IMG/VR virus record: IMGVR_UViG_3300027852_000107
Span: 1 to 37,361 of that record
DNA length: 37,361 nucleotides
DNA from: a virus
Reading direction: 5' to 3' (one strand)
Position numbers and translations under genes: made by a program. The notes beneath the pieces are model-generated. The model did no database searches, had not been told where the DNA came from, and saw nothing but the letters and a program-made list of their open reading frames with translations. This document shows positions 1-8,704 of the stretch, piece by piece; positions within the stretch are counted from its first letter, which is position 1; each line of letters starts with the position of its first letter.

Positions 1-13
1 AATAAAAAAACAC

Positions 14-42
14 TTGACAGAATTTAATCAATTTTATAACAT
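14..42 (+). promoter_or_regulatory. Early sigma70-like promoter
   Basis: A perfect -35 box TTGACA lies at 14-19. The best -10 candidates are TAACAT at 37-42 (17-base spacer) and TATAAC at 35-40 (15-base spacer). An A-rich tract sits just upstream at 4-10, like an UP element. The first plus-strand gene starts at 99 with a good ribosome site, so a leader of about 50 bases is expected. Bases 1-98 hold no gene. This is the only promoter-like sequence I see ahead of the tightly packed replication genes. It mirrors the promoter at the right end. Confidence 0.6.
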
Positions 43-98
43 ACTTGGCATAACACTTATTATTTTGTTTTGCCGAAAAAAAATAGGAGTATCTTACG

Positions 99-320
99 AT
101 GACAACATCAAACATAAACATTCTCGATTTGTTTTCTGTGTCTGAAGCAGCAAGACATGTAAGGAAAACCCCCAATTATCTAAGAATTTTAGCACGAGCA
201 GGAAAAATCCGCCATTTTAGAAAAGGCAAACGGATTTTCTTTAAGCGATACGATTTAGACACTCACTTTCTATTAATACCATTGCCGCCAATGCAATTAG
301 AATTAGATTTAGGTTTATAA
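99..320 (+). CDS. Small helix-turn-helix DNA-binding protein (excisionase/MerR-like fold)
   Basis: This 73-residue protein resembles the HTH_17/excisionase domain over residues 12-56. That family pattern is a helix opening with SVSEAA, a recognition helix, then a GKI-RxF-RKGKR wing followed by a YDLDTHF helix. Such proteins bind DNA as architectural factors or small transcription regulators. The start is set by AGGAG at 85-89. It is the first gene behind the left promoter, so it is probably expressed earliest. No integrase is present, so a recombination-directionality role is unlikely; control of the late promoter or of replication is more plausible (inference). The C-terminal 15 residues are hydrophobic and proline-rich (LLIPLPPMQLELDLGL) and are not part of the fold. 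Confidence 0.75.
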   Translation: MTTSNINILDLFSVSEAARHVRKTPNYLRILARAGKIRHFRKGKRIFFKRYDLDTHFLLIPLPPMQLELDLGL

Positions 321-354
321 TTTATATAAAAATATGAAATAGGAGAGAAAACTA

Positions 355-747
355 ATGAAAACTACCGCTGAAAAAATAGAAGTAATGCAGGCGTTTGTGG
401 ACGGAAAACAGATTGAAGTCAAACGCGGTTTGCAATACCCTTGGATAGATGCATATGTCCCAGGATGGGAGTGGGTATTGTATAACTACCGAATAAAAAA
501 GCAAAAAGAAAAAAAACGGATTTCAGGATTAAGTATGGGTAACATTAAACTAGGTAAAAGTGTACTGAGAGAAACGTTCACTGATGATAGCCAATTAATT
601 ATAGGAAAAACACCAGAGGGGATATATACCCGCTGCGGTTTTTTATCATACCAGTACATTATGAACTCAGAAAAAGATATTGACATTGATATCGATGGTG
701 ATGGTAACTTTAAACTTTGTTGCCAATATGGGAAACACCAATCGTGA
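355..747 (+). CDS. Phage protein of unknown function
   Basis: The protein has 130 residues, and the start is supported by AGGAGA at 341-346. The first 48 residues match a pattern I know from many small phage proteins: an AEKIEVMQAFVDGKQIE helix, then a tryptophan-rich strand ending in WVLYNYRIK. Its function is not established. A very basic stretch (KKQKEKKR) follows, and the C-terminal half is unfamiliar, ending in an acidic run of alternating Asp and Ile. The stop overlaps the likely GTG start of the primase-helicase gene (GTGA at 744-747), so the two are probably translationally coupled. Position between the HTH gene and the primase suggests an early or replication-accessory role, without direct evidence. 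Confidence 0.7.
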   Translation: MKTTAEKIEVMQAFVDGKQIEVKRGLQYPWIDAYVPGWEWVLYNYRIKKQKEKKRISGLSMGNIKLGKSVLRETFTDDSQLIIGKTPEGIYTRCGFLSYQYIMNSEKDIDIDIDGDGNFKLCCQYGKHQS

Positions 748-2831
748 TTTGTAATGGCTTTGATCCAGTCAAGGCTCTTGTAGAAGCGGGATATACCCTT
801 ATTCCGCTTAAGGGCAAAGTTCCTTTTCAAAAGAATTGGCCTAATGCTCCTTTCAACCCAAATCTTACAAAAGATTCATTCCCCGATAACTATGGTGTGG
901 TACTTCAAGCCGATGATTTGATTGTTGACATTGATCCTAGAAATTTTAAGAATGGTAATAACTCTCTTGATAAACTATTAACCGATATCAACTGGACGGT
1001 AAACAGTTTTATTGTTAAAACAGGAGGAGGGGGCTACCATATTTATCTTAAAAAAGACCCTAAAATAAATATTGTAACAGGAGTGAAGAAATACCCTGGA
1101 GTGGAGTTTAAAACCAAAGGGGCTCAAATAGTTGGCCCAGGGAGTATCCACCCAGACTCAAAAAAACTATATATAATATATAATAGTAGACCAATATCCA
1201 CGTTACTGGCTCCATCTGAGCTAATTAATATGATAAAAACCAATATTGAATCAGATAGAATGTCAGTAATAGTGGACGAAAAATTAAATTTGGACATAAA
1301 TCTTTCCGGTAAAGAAAGTGATCGATATATAAAATACCTCCTAGACCAAGCACCCAGAGCGGTTGCTGGTGAGAATGGCAACAATATAACCTTCCAAGTA
1401 GCTTGCAAAGCGAGAGATTATGGCTTGACAAAAGCTCTAGCGTTCTCTCTTCTCCTAGAGCATTACAACCCGCTTTGCGAGCCCCCTTGGAGTACACACG
1501 AGCTTAGAACCCTAGTTAAAAATGCATACAACTATGCACAATCAGAAGCAGGAGGGCTTTCTGCTGAACAAGATTTTGACAAAGTAATGATAAAAAGACA
1601 ATTTAAAGAGTTAGCGTGGACGTTTAGTAGAAACGGGGCGTTAACTAAATGTTTGGCAAACACAGTGAATTATTTTTTTAGAGATGATGTAGCTCTCTGT
1701 GATTGCCTAACATATAATGAATTTTCAAATGAGATAGAATTCATGAGACCAGCTCCATGGCATAACAAAGTAACTCCTACTGCATCTCAGTGGAAGGACA
1801 CAGACACAGTATCCTGTAAATTCTATCTATCATACTACCATAAGTTTGATATATCTACTAACTATATAGAAGAAGCGGCGTATATAGCAGCACGCCAGAG
1901 AGCGTATCACCCTATAAGAGATTATATAAAAGGGCTACAGTGGGACGGGCAGGAGAGATTAGAAGAATGGTTAATCAAGTCTGGAGGAGCTGAAGACAAT
2001 GTCTACATACGAGACGTATCTAAAAAAGTCTTAGTTGCTGCAGTCGCCAGAGCAATGCGGCCAGGAGTTAAGTTCGATCACGTTTTAGTACTAGAAGGAG
2101 CTCAAAGAATAGGAAAATCCACGCTAGTTGATATCTTAGGCGGAGAATGGTATACTGACATAGCATTAGATCCACATAACAACGATACTGTAAATGCAAT
2201 GGGAGGAAAGTGGATAATAGAGATATCAGAGATGGAATGTACACGGCGGACGGAGGTCAATGCATTGAAGGCCTTTCTTTCGCGTCGTTCTGACAGAATG
2301 AGAGTGCCTTACGGCAAACATGCAGAAGACTTCCCCCGTCAGTGTATTTTTATTGGAACTATCAACCCAGAGCCAGGGGGCGGGTACCTAAAAGATGCAA
2401 CTGGTAACACTAGATTCTGGCCAGTAGAAGTAGGAAAAATTGATTTTGAGTATATCCACACCTATCGAGACCAATTGTTTGCTGAGGCGATGAAAATGTA
2501 TAAAAAAGGAGTGCCGTTATATCTCACAAATCCTACATCTATAAACCTCGCAATTGCTGCTCAGACTAAGAGACAGCCTGAAGACATGTGGGAGAACACT
2601 ATTAGCGAGTATTTGAGCAAAATACTTGAAAAAGAGGGCAGATCCTTTGTAACTGTTAATGAGATATGGGAAAGAGCGTTATTTGGTAGTGCAAAAGACG
2701 TAAAAAGATTAGATATTGTTCGAATATCAAAGATAATGGTAATTTATCTTGGTTGGGCAAAAGGAATAAGTCGATCTCCTACAGGAGTAAAGAGAGGTTT
2801 CATTAAAAAGATAAAGGGGCTGGATATATGA
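744..2831 (+). CDS. Bifunctional primase-polymerase / VirE-type superfamily 3 helicase
   Basis: This two-part replication protein of about 695 residues should prime and unwind phage DNA. The N-terminal third is a prim-pol (AEP) domain: DID at residues 62-64 is the catalytic DxD, and GGGGYH (His 99) and GVEFKTKG form the other active-site strands. A helical linker follows (about 200-280). The C-terminal half is a virulence-associated E (VirE) family helicase. It has Walker A GAQRIGKST at 452-460, an acidic Walker B strand KWIIEISEME, the sensor strand FIGTINP and an arginine-finger-like NTRFWPV. I place the start at GTG 744, coupled to the previous stop; an in-frame TTG at 717 would add nine residues and has a weak ribosome site. 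The next gene overlaps by ATGA. Confidence 0.88.
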   Translation: MICNGFDPVKALVEAGYTLIPLKGKVPFQKNWPNAPFNPNLTKDSFPDNYGVVLQADDLIVDIDPRNFKNGNNSLDKLLTDINWTVNSFIVKTGGGGYHIYLKKDPKINIVTGVKKYPGVEFKTKGAQIVGPGSIHPDSKKLYIIYNSRPISTLLAPSELINMIKTNIESDRMSVIVDEKLNLDINLSGKESDRYIKYLLDQAPRAVAGENGNNITFQVACKARDYGLTKALAFSLLLEHYNPLCEPPWSTHELRTLVKNAYNYAQSEAGGLSAEQDFDKVMIKRQFKELAWTFSRNGALTKCLANTVNYFFRDDVALCDCLTYNEFSNEIEFMRPAPWHNKVTPTASQWKDTDTVSCKFYLSYYHKFDISTNYIEEAAYIAARQRAYHPIRDYIKGLQWDGQERLEEWLIKSGGAEDNVYIRDVSKKVLVAAVARAMRPGVKFDHVLVLEGAQRIGKSTLVDILGGEWYTDIALDPHNNDTVNAMGGKWIIEISEMECTRRTEVNALKAFLSRRSDRMRVPYGKHAEDFPRQCIFIGTINPEPGGGYLKDATGNTRFWPVEVGKIDFEYIHTYRDQLFAEAMKMYKKGVPLYLTNPTSINLAIAAQTKRQPEDMWENTISEYLSKILEKEGRSFVTVNEIWERALFGSAKDVKRLDIVRISKIMVIYLGWAKGISRSPTGVKRGFIKKIKGLDI

Positions 2832-4111
2832 AACTAAGAAAGTATCAAAAGGAGGGCGTGGAGTTTTTATCGTCCCGCCATCATGCTATACTAGGAGATG
2901 ACATGGGGCTTGGAAAAACCATACAAGCTGTAAAAGCTATAGAGCGTATATCAAGTACCATGTCACATGGTCTACCCATTGTTCTAGTAATATGTCCAGC
3001 TATAACTAAACGCCAATGGGAGAGCTGCTTTTTAGATGATGGTTGGGGGTCAGAGCATATCTTTGTTTTTGATTCTGCAGTTGACGCTGATAACTATCAA
3101 TGTTTTATCCAGAAACATATAACTATAATATCCTACTCTCTTTTAAATAATGATAAAGTATTTAATGAAATAGCTAAGTATGTATTTGATGTCCTAATCA
3201 TGGACGAAGTACACTTTTTAAAGAATAAAGACTCAAAACGAACTAAAAAAATATTAACAGGGGAAAAAGCAATAGCACGCAGTTGTACCTACAAATGGGG
3301 GCTGTCTGGTACTCCGATGCTGAATAGACCTGTAGAACTATACACAATACTACGTGCTCTAGCAATAGAGAAGATCAAACCATATGATACATATGTCAAA
3401 TACACAGACAGGTTTTGTGCAGCTTACTTTGATGGCTTTCAACGAAATGTCAGAGGAGCTAGCAATCTTGCAGACTTACGTTCTCGCCTTAATGGTTTTA
3501 TGATTAGACGACTTAAGAGTGATGTTGCGAAAGAGTTACCAAAAGTAATTGAAAATATAATCACAGTTGATACTGCCGTCGCCGTCAAAACATCATTTGA
3601 TAATGCTGAAACATTAGGTGCGTTAGCTACTATTAGACGAGAAACAGGTATGGCAAAACTACCAAGTATAATTTCACATATCAAAAATGTCCTAGAGCAG
3701 AAAAAGAAAATCGTAGTTTTTGCGTATCACAGGAACGTTATATCTGCGTTACATGATGTATTTATTGAGGAAGCTACTGTACTATATGGTGAGCAGAGCA
3801 CTTTTTTTACCAAAAAGTTAGTTGTTGGCCTTTTCATAGATAATCCTGACAACCGTATTATTATTGGTCAAATGGTAGCAGCAGGAACAGGGCTCGACGG
3901 ATTACAGAATGTATGTGACCATATCATATTTGCTGAGCTTGACTGGACTCCTGGACGAATGTTGCAGTGCATAGGTAGATTGGATAGACTAGGGCAGAGA
4001 AATCCTGTTACCGTCGACTATATGGTATCAGAAAACGAACACGATCAATTGATGTGGCGATCAGTCGCACATAAAGATAAAAACATAAAGGAGGTATTAG
4101 GAGATGCGTAA
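2828..4111 (+). CDS. SNF2-family DNA helicase/translocase
   Basis: This 427-residue superfamily 2 ATPase has the compact SNF2 layout found in many phages. Visible motifs are the Q-motif region KYQKEGVEFL, Walker A DDMGLGKT (24-31), motif II DEVH (126-129, where most SNF2 proteins have DEAH), motif III LSGTPMLNRP, and RRLKSDV. The C-terminal half has GTGLDGLQ (motif V) and QCIGRLDRLGQ (motif VI, 380-390). Known SNF2 proteins translocate on double-stranded DNA and remodel protein-DNA or branched complexes. Here a role in replication-fork remodelling or in clearing bound proteins is likely. The ATGA overlap with the primase-helicase suggests coupled production. No extra DNA-binding or nuclease domain is fused. 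Confidence 0.9.
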   Translation: MKLRKYQKEGVEFLSSRHHAILGDDMGLGKTIQAVKAIERISSTMSHGLPIVLVICPAITKRQWESCFLDDGWGSEHIFVFDSAVDADNYQCFIQKHITIISYSLLNNDKVFNEIAKYVFDVLIMDEVHFLKNKDSKRTKKILTGEKAIARSCTYKWGLSGTPMLNRPVELYTILRALAIEKIKPYDTYVKYTDRFCAAYFDGFQRNVRGASNLADLRSRLNGFMIRRLKSDVAKELPKVIENIITVDTAVAVKTSFDNAETLGALATIRRETGMAKLPSIISHIKNVLEQKKKIVVFAYHRNVISALHDVFIEEATVLYGEQSTFFTKKLVVGLFIDNPDNRIIIGQMVAAGTGLDGLQNVCDHIIFAELDWTPGRMLQCIGRLDRLGQRNPVTVDYMVSENEHDQLMWRSVAHKDKNIKEVLGDA

Positions 4112-4409
4112 TGGCAAAAAGTATGATACTGAAAAACTTAGGTGGGATTTGCTACCCATATCACCTATTAGACAAGTTATAAGAGTTCTGATGTATGGTG
4201 CTAAGAAATATGGAGATTATAACTGGGAACAGGTAGAAGATCCTAAACCTAGATATTATAATGCCTGTATGAGGCACTTAACTGCCGGTATACAAAAGAC
4301 TAATGACTCTGAATCGGGATTGCCTCATTTAGCACACGCAATATGTAATTTAATTTTTTTATTAGAGTTCGAATTAACACAAAAAAAGGAGAAAAAAGAT
4401 GACAATTGA
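4104..4409 (+). CDS. dATP/dGTP diphosphohydrolase-like protein (MazZ-type domain)
   Basis: This 101-residue helical protein has the signature of the phage dATP/dGTP diphosphohydrolase N-terminal family (formerly DUF5664). Visible elements are KYDTEKLRWDLLP near the N-terminus, YGAKKYGDYNW (31-41), a basic helix ending RHL, and DSESGLPHLAHAICN (68-82) with acidic residues suited to metal binding. Relatives such as MazZ of cyanophage S-2L remove pyrophosphate from purine dNTPs. A role in adjusting purine nucleotide pools is inferred. No PurZ or DatZ gene accompanies it, so 2-aminoadenine DNA is not indicated. The gene overlaps the SNF2 stop by eight bases and the following gene by eleven. Confidence 0.75.
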   Translation: MRNGKKYDTEKLRWDLLPISPIRQVIRVLMYGAKKYGDYNWEQVEDPKPRYYNACMRHLTAGIQKTNDSESGLPHLAHAICNLIFLLEFELTQKKEKKDDN

Positions 4410-4914
4410 AAATGAATTGAAAAGAATTGCAGACGCATTAGAAGCGTTAGTCCCTGTGGACAAGTTGGTTAAGGAATCACCGCCATCACGGCTGCCAAAC
4501 GTACCCACTACTACGTCTAACGACACAGTGAGTGCTTCCCCCTCCTCAAATAAAAAGAGAGTCAGACCCTCTAGGAGTAAGGCAGCAGTGGCTGAAAGAG
4601 AAGCAGCTAAACTGAGAGAAAACAGTACTGCTATGAATGGGATATGTTTCCCAGTAGAAGACACAGAAGACGTAATGCCAGAGGCATTAATAATTGACAA
4701 AATAGTGCCATACAAAGAGGTACAGGCAGTTACTCGTCAGTTCTGTGCACCAGCTAGTGAAGCACCAGTGGCTATAGCTAAAGCACAGCATAAGAAAGTA
4801 AGAGTTAGAGAGATTCTTCTCCAAGAATGGAATGTTGACCAGCTGATAAACATCCCTGAACTAGAAAGACCAAGATATATTGATCTGATAAAAAAAGAAA
4901 TGGTGAAAAAATGA
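4399..4914 (+). CDS. Hypothetical protein with low-complexity linker
   Basis: I do not recognise this 171-residue protein. It begins with an amphipathic helix (ENELKRIADALEALV) of a kind often seen at the start of small phage proteins and suited to oligomerisation. A Pro/Ser/Thr-rich segment, a basic segment (KKRVRPSRSK) and a C-terminal helical region ending KKEMVKK follow. AGGAG at 4387-4391 sets the start, inside the end of the upstream gene. The stop overlaps the start of the DUF2800 nuclease gene as ATGA. Its place between nucleotide metabolism and recombination genes suggests a replication-accessory role, but nothing in the sequence shows a catalytic centre. Confidence 0.65.
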   Translation: MTIENELKRIADALEALVPVDKLVKESPPSRLPNVPTTTSNDTVSASPSSNKKRVRPSRSKAAVAEREAAKLRENSTAMNGICFPVEDTEDVMPEALIIDKIVPYKEVQAVTRQFCAPASEAPVAIAKAQHKKVRVREILLQEWNVDQLINIPELERPRYIDLIKKEMVKK

Positions 4915-6140
4915 TAGAAGAAGAAAAAAAACATGCAAAGTACGCCCCGTCTACGGGTAAGAGGTGGACTAATTGCTCTAAATGCATACAGTTATGCGAA
5001 AATCTTCCTGAATCTGAGACGAGTATATACGCGGCTACAGGCACTGTCCAGCATGCAGTAGCAGAATTGCTACTACAAGACCGAAAAAAAGGTCGAAATA
5101 AAATAGCAAGTGCTTACGACTACGTGGGGGAAGTCTTTGAGGAAGCTGACTTTGAGATTAAAATCACGGAAAACATGGCCGATGCTATAGATGGATACTT
5201 GGATCTAATAGCTCAAGACCTTGCAAAGTTAGGACTTGCATACAATAATTTAGATATTGAGAAGCAAGTACGATTAGATGGTGTATCAGCTGATTGTTAT
5301 GGGACTGCTGACGCTATAATCCATCAAGATTTTGGTAAACTCACTATATATGATGAGAAGTATGGCCAAAACATTGTAGAAGCTAAGGATAATACTCAAC
5401 TCATAATATATCTTATCGGAGCGTCCATTTTATACCCCGATTGTGATACTTTTGAAGTAGTAATATACCAGCCATACGCTAAACGCCCTAGTGGACCAAT
5501 AGGGAGATGGGCTGTATGCAAAGACGATCTTTTACTCTATAGGGAAAGATTAAGGATGGCAATTAAAGAATGTGAAAGTGATGACGCTAAATTTGTAACA
5601 GGCCCGTGGTGTAAATGGTGCCCAGGGGCTACAGAACAAGTATGTACTGCACTAGCGGATGATATATACAAGACCGTTATCGACGATTTTAGTAATGCTC
5701 CAGCTGTACTGACAGCTGCTAACCCTGCTAAAATTGTTAGTGCTTTGGAAAAAGTACCAATGATTATGCAGTGGTGTACCGCCGTTAAAGAATATGCCAA
5801 TAGGATAGCTGAGAATGGAGATCTCCCTGGATATAAGATGGTAGAGAAATATGGTAATAGAAAATGGAAAAACGAAGACGCTGCTCTTGATGCATTGTCA
5901 CAAATGTATGGAGCGGACGCGTATAATAAGAAGTTAAAATCTCCAGCTCAAGCAGAGAAATTGTTTGGGAAAGGGAAAAAAGGAAAGTATGAGTTTAATT
6001 TAGAGATGGGGTCATATGTCGAAATACCAATGACAGGAAAAACACTTGTTAAGTGTGACGATATCAGACTCGCTGTAAAAGATAGTGTTAAAGAAGACTT
6101 TAAAGCTATACCAAAGTTAGTAAAAGAATTGGACATATAA
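4911..6140 (+). CDS. DUF2800 family PD-(D/E)XK nuclease (Cas4/RecB-like)
   Basis: This 409-residue protein matches the phage DUF2800 family, related to Cas4 and RecB nucleases. The visible core is GTVQH (His 48), GTADA (Asp 134), YDEKYG (Asp 148-Glu-Lys 150, the D-x-K motif) and QLIIYLIG (Gln 163 to Tyr 167). Cysteines at 22, 25 and 29 and a later set at 234, 237 and 245 are arranged much as in Fe-S-cluster Cas4/AddB enzymes. A metal-dependent DNA exonuclease acting in recombination or end processing is the likely role. It is directly followed by the single-strand-binding protein gene, the usual partnership of DUF2800 with DUF2815. The C-terminal 150 residues are helical and without recognised motifs. 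Confidence 0.85.
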   Translation: MIEEEKKHAKYAPSTGKRWTNCSKCIQLCENLPESETSIYAATGTVQHAVAELLLQDRKKGRNKIASAYDYVGEVFEEADFEIKITENMADAIDGYLDLIAQDLAKLGLAYNNLDIEKQVRLDGVSADCYGTADAIIHQDFGKLTIYDEKYGQNIVEAKDNTQLIIYLIGASILYPDCDTFEVVIYQPYAKRPSGPIGRWAVCKDDLLLYRERLRMAIKECESDDAKFVTGPWCKWCPGATEQVCTALADDIYKTVIDDFSNAPAVLTAANPAKIVSALEKVPMIMQWCTAVKEYANRIAENGDLPGYKMVEKYGNRKWKNEDAALDALSQMYGADAYNKKLKSPAQAEKLFGKGKKGKYEFNLEMGSYVEIPMTGKTLVKCDDIRLAVKDSVKEDFKAIPKLVKELDI

Positions 6141-6164
6141 CAATAAAAAAAGGAAAAAAGAAAA

Positions 6165-6752
6165 ATGTCAAAACAAAAAGAAGAAAAAATCACAGTACCG
6201 AAGTTCAGAGTGTCATTTCCTCAAGTATTCGAGGCAAAAGTAGGACCAACTGGAGGCAAACCAAAGTACTCTATCACCATGTTATGGCTGAAAGGGACAG
6301 ACCTAACACAGTTAAAAAGGATTATCCAAGAAGCGATAACAGCTAAATTTGGTGCAAAAGTACCGTCAGATCTATACGTTCCTTTATCTGATGGGGATAA
6401 AAAATATAATGATAATCCTGAACTGTACTCATCATATAAAGGATGTGTAGTAGCTACTGCTAAGAGTATTGGAAAGCCAGGGGTAATATACCCAGATATG
6501 TCTAAAATAATTGACCCAAATGAATTGTATGCCGGATGTTATGCCCATGCTACAGTAACAGCTTATGGCTGGGGGCCCATTGTAGGTAAATGTGGAGTAT
6601 CACTAGGACTTCAGAATATCCAAAAATTGAATGATGGTGAGAGAATATCTGGAAAGTCTGACGCTGAAGATGATTTTGAACCTATCTCAGCACCTAATAA
6701 CCAAACATGTCTGGATACCCCTGAATTTTCAGGTGTACAATTGGACTTCTAA
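6165..6752 (+). CDS. DUF2815 family single-stranded DNA-binding protein
   Basis: This 195-residue protein belongs to the DUF2815 family, whose characterised member (Enc34 of an Enterobacter phage) binds single-stranded DNA. The core opens with FRVSFPQVFEAK and YSITMLWLK, and continues with the aromatic strand LYVPLSDGDKKY and YAGCYAHATVTAYGWG. A conserved-looking GVSLGLQNIQKL strand follows. The C-terminus is acidic (SDAEDDFEP) and ends in Asp-Phe, like the protein-interaction tails of bacterial SSBs. It should coat single strands during phage replication and recombination. The start is preceded by a purine-rich AGGAAAAAAG site. The gene abuts the polymerase gene with a one-base TAATG overlap. 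Confidence 0.85.
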   Translation: MSKQKEEKITVPKFRVSFPQVFEAKVGPTGGKPKYSITMLWLKGTDLTQLKRIIQEAITAKFGAKVPSDLYVPLSDGDKKYNDNPELYSSYKGCVVATAKSIGKPGVIYPDMSKIIDPNELYAGCYAHATVTAYGWGPIVGKCGVSLGLQNIQKLNDGERISGKSDAEDDFEPISAPNNQTCLDTPEFSGVQLDF

Positions 6753-8704
6753 TGAAAATACATATCGATTTTGAAACTAAATCAGAATTGAATATTTGGG
6801 ATGTAGGGGCATGGGCGTATTCCGCCCACCCCTCTACCGAAATACTCTGTATGGCATATGCTGTAGACGATGATGAAAATATCCAATTAGCTCGAAAATT
6901 TACAACTAATGATGCACAAAATCCGTATACTTTAGATGCACTATTACTGGCTTCCAGTAGGGGTGACCTCCTCGTAGCTCACAATGCTTTTTTTGAGCAG
7001 TGTATATGGAAAAATATTTTGGTGAAACGTTTCGGATGGCCTGAAGTACCAATTGAAAGATGGCGTTGCACTATGGCAAAAGCCAATGTAGTAGGGCTGC
7101 CGCGTTCATTAGAAAAAGCAGCAAAAGCCATAGGGTTACCAATTGAGAAGGATACCGAGGGTAGACGTATTATGCTTAAATTGTGTAAACCAAGAAATCC
7201 AACAAAAAGTAACCCAAAGAAATGGCATGACGACCCAGAAGATTTTGAGAAGTTGTATAAGTATTGTATGATGGATGTAGCAGTAGAAAGAGCTATAGAC
7301 AAAGCCCTACCTGAACTCAATCCCGTAGAACAGAAAGTGTGGTTTTTAGATCAGAAAATTAATATGAGAGGCGTAAAGATAGACAAAGACTTTATCGAAG
7401 CGGCTATCCAATTATCGGAGGAGAATAGAAATGAGCTTATTGAGCGAACAATTAGAATCTCTAAAGGATATCTTGATGGAGTTTCAAAACGGGCCAGAGT
7501 GCTCCGGTGGTGTGCCGACCAAGGGGTTATACTTCCAGATTATACAAAAGCAACTGTGTATGATTATGCGAACAGAAGCGACACTCCAACGCAAGTTAGA
7601 GAGGTGCTCAATATCAGATTGCAATTGGGCAAAACAAGTATTAAGAAGTACAATGCCATGCAGGCATCAATTGGATCAGGATCCAGACTCCGAGATACAC
7701 TCATGTACCATGCAGCAATCACAGGCAGATGGGGAGGAAAGTTAGTTCAACTACAGAATTTACCTAGAGGTAACGTAAAAGATACAGACGAAGCATGTGG
7801 TTTAGTTAAGCTACGAGATCTCGACCTTTTACGTATGTTATATGATGATGTATCGTCATTAATGAGTTCTTGTATTAGAGGAGCTATAATTGCTAAGCCT
7901 GAGCATACACTTTTTGTAGCAGATTACAGCTCTATTGAGGTGAGAGTGTTACTATGGCTAGCTGGAGATGAAGCAGGACTTAAGAAATATAGAGATGGCG
8001 AAGACTTGTATGTCGATATGGCTAAAAGTATATATCTCAAAAACGATATAAGTAAGGAGGAAAGAGCATTAGGGAAGCGAACCATCGTAGGATGTGGATA
8101 TGGTATGGGAGTAGACAGATTTTGGGAAACATGTAAAATTACGGGGCTCAACATTGGACGTCATTTAGCAGAAGTAGCAGTATATGCTTACCATAAACAG
8201 TATCAGTTAGTGCTTAAGTTCTGGCGAGAAATGGGAGCTATTATTAGATCAGTTATCTTATCTAAAAAGACAGCCTATCACAGTAAATTCCAATTCAGTA
8301 TAGTTAAGAATTTTCTCATAATAACACTACCATCTGGGCGAAACCTATTTTACCATAAACCTAAAATAACAGAACAGGGCATATCCTATATGTCTGTACA
8401 CTCTCAGACAAAACAATATGAAGAGACGCGCAGTTGGGGTAGTAAGTTTGTAGAGAATGTAACACAGGCAGTAGCTCGCGATATAATGGCTTGGGCTATG
8501 CTAAGACTAGAGAAATCTGGAGCTAGTGTAATATTGACTGTACACGACGAGATTATAGTCGAGGCGTACACACGTAATGACAACGAGTACAGTACAGAGC
8601 TAATGGCATTAATGTTAACCACAATAACCGCTCTTCCTGAATGGGCAAAAGGATGCCCCATTGGAGCGGAAGGCTGGTTTGGAAGGAGGTACAAAAAAGG
8701 ATGA
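6752..8704 (+). CDS. DNA polymerase, family A, with 3'-5' exonuclease
   Basis: This 650-residue replicative polymerase has two domains. The N-terminal DnaQ-like proofreading exonuclease shows DFE at residues 6-8, an HNAFFEQ motif near 76 and YCMMD near 175. The polymerase domain shows motif A ADYSSIEVR (Asp 391), motif B RALGKRTIVGCGYG (Arg 438, Lys 442, Tyr 450) and motif C VHDE (598-600). All expected catalytic residues are present. A short spacer of about 190 residues between exonuclease and motif A follows the phage pattern rather than that of full bacterial Pol I; no 5'-nuclease domain is fused. It overlaps the SSB stop by one base and the next gene by ATGA. Confidence 0.95.
   Translation: MKIHIDFETKSELNIWDVGAWAYSAHPSTEILCMAYAVDDDENIQLARKFTTNDAQNPYTLDALLLASSRGDLLVAHNAFFEQCIWKNILVKRFGWPEVPIERWRCTMAKANVVGLPRSLEKAAKAIGLPIEKDTEGRRIMLKLCKPRNPTKSNPKKWHDDPEDFEKLYKYCMMDVAVERAIDKALPELNPVEQKVWFLDQKINMRGVKIDKDFIEAAIQLSEENRNELIERTIRISKGYLDGVSKRARVLRWCADQGVILPDYTKATVYDYANRSDTPTQVREVLNIRLQLGKTSIKKYNAMQASIGSGSRLRDTLMYHAAITGRWGGKLVQLQNLPRGNVKDTDEACGLVKLRDLDLLRMLYDDVSSLMSSCIRGAIIAKPEHTLFVADYSSIEVRVLLWLAGDEAGLKKYRDGEDLYVDMAKSIYLKNDISKEERALGKRTIVGCGYGMGVDRFWETCKITGLNIGRHLAEVAVYAYHKQYQLVLKFWREMGAIIRSVILSKKTAYHSKFQFSIVKNFLIITLPSGRNLFYHKPKITEQGISYMSVHSQTKQYEETRSWGSKFVENVTQAVARDIMAWAMLRLEKSGASVILTVHDEIIVEAYTRNDNEYSTELMALMLTTITALPEWAKGCPIGAEGWFGRRYKKG

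Noticed and set aside
717-743. TTG at 717 as start of the primase-helicase
   Set aside because: It is possible, but it would need a 31-base overlap with the upstream gene and has only a weak ribosome site; GTG 744 gives a standard GTGA coupling. The choice changes only nine residues.
4104-8704. A 2-aminoadenine (Z) DNA pathway
   Set aside because: A MazZ-like domain and a family A polymerase are present, but neither PurZ nor DatZ can be found on either strand, so the pathway is not supported.
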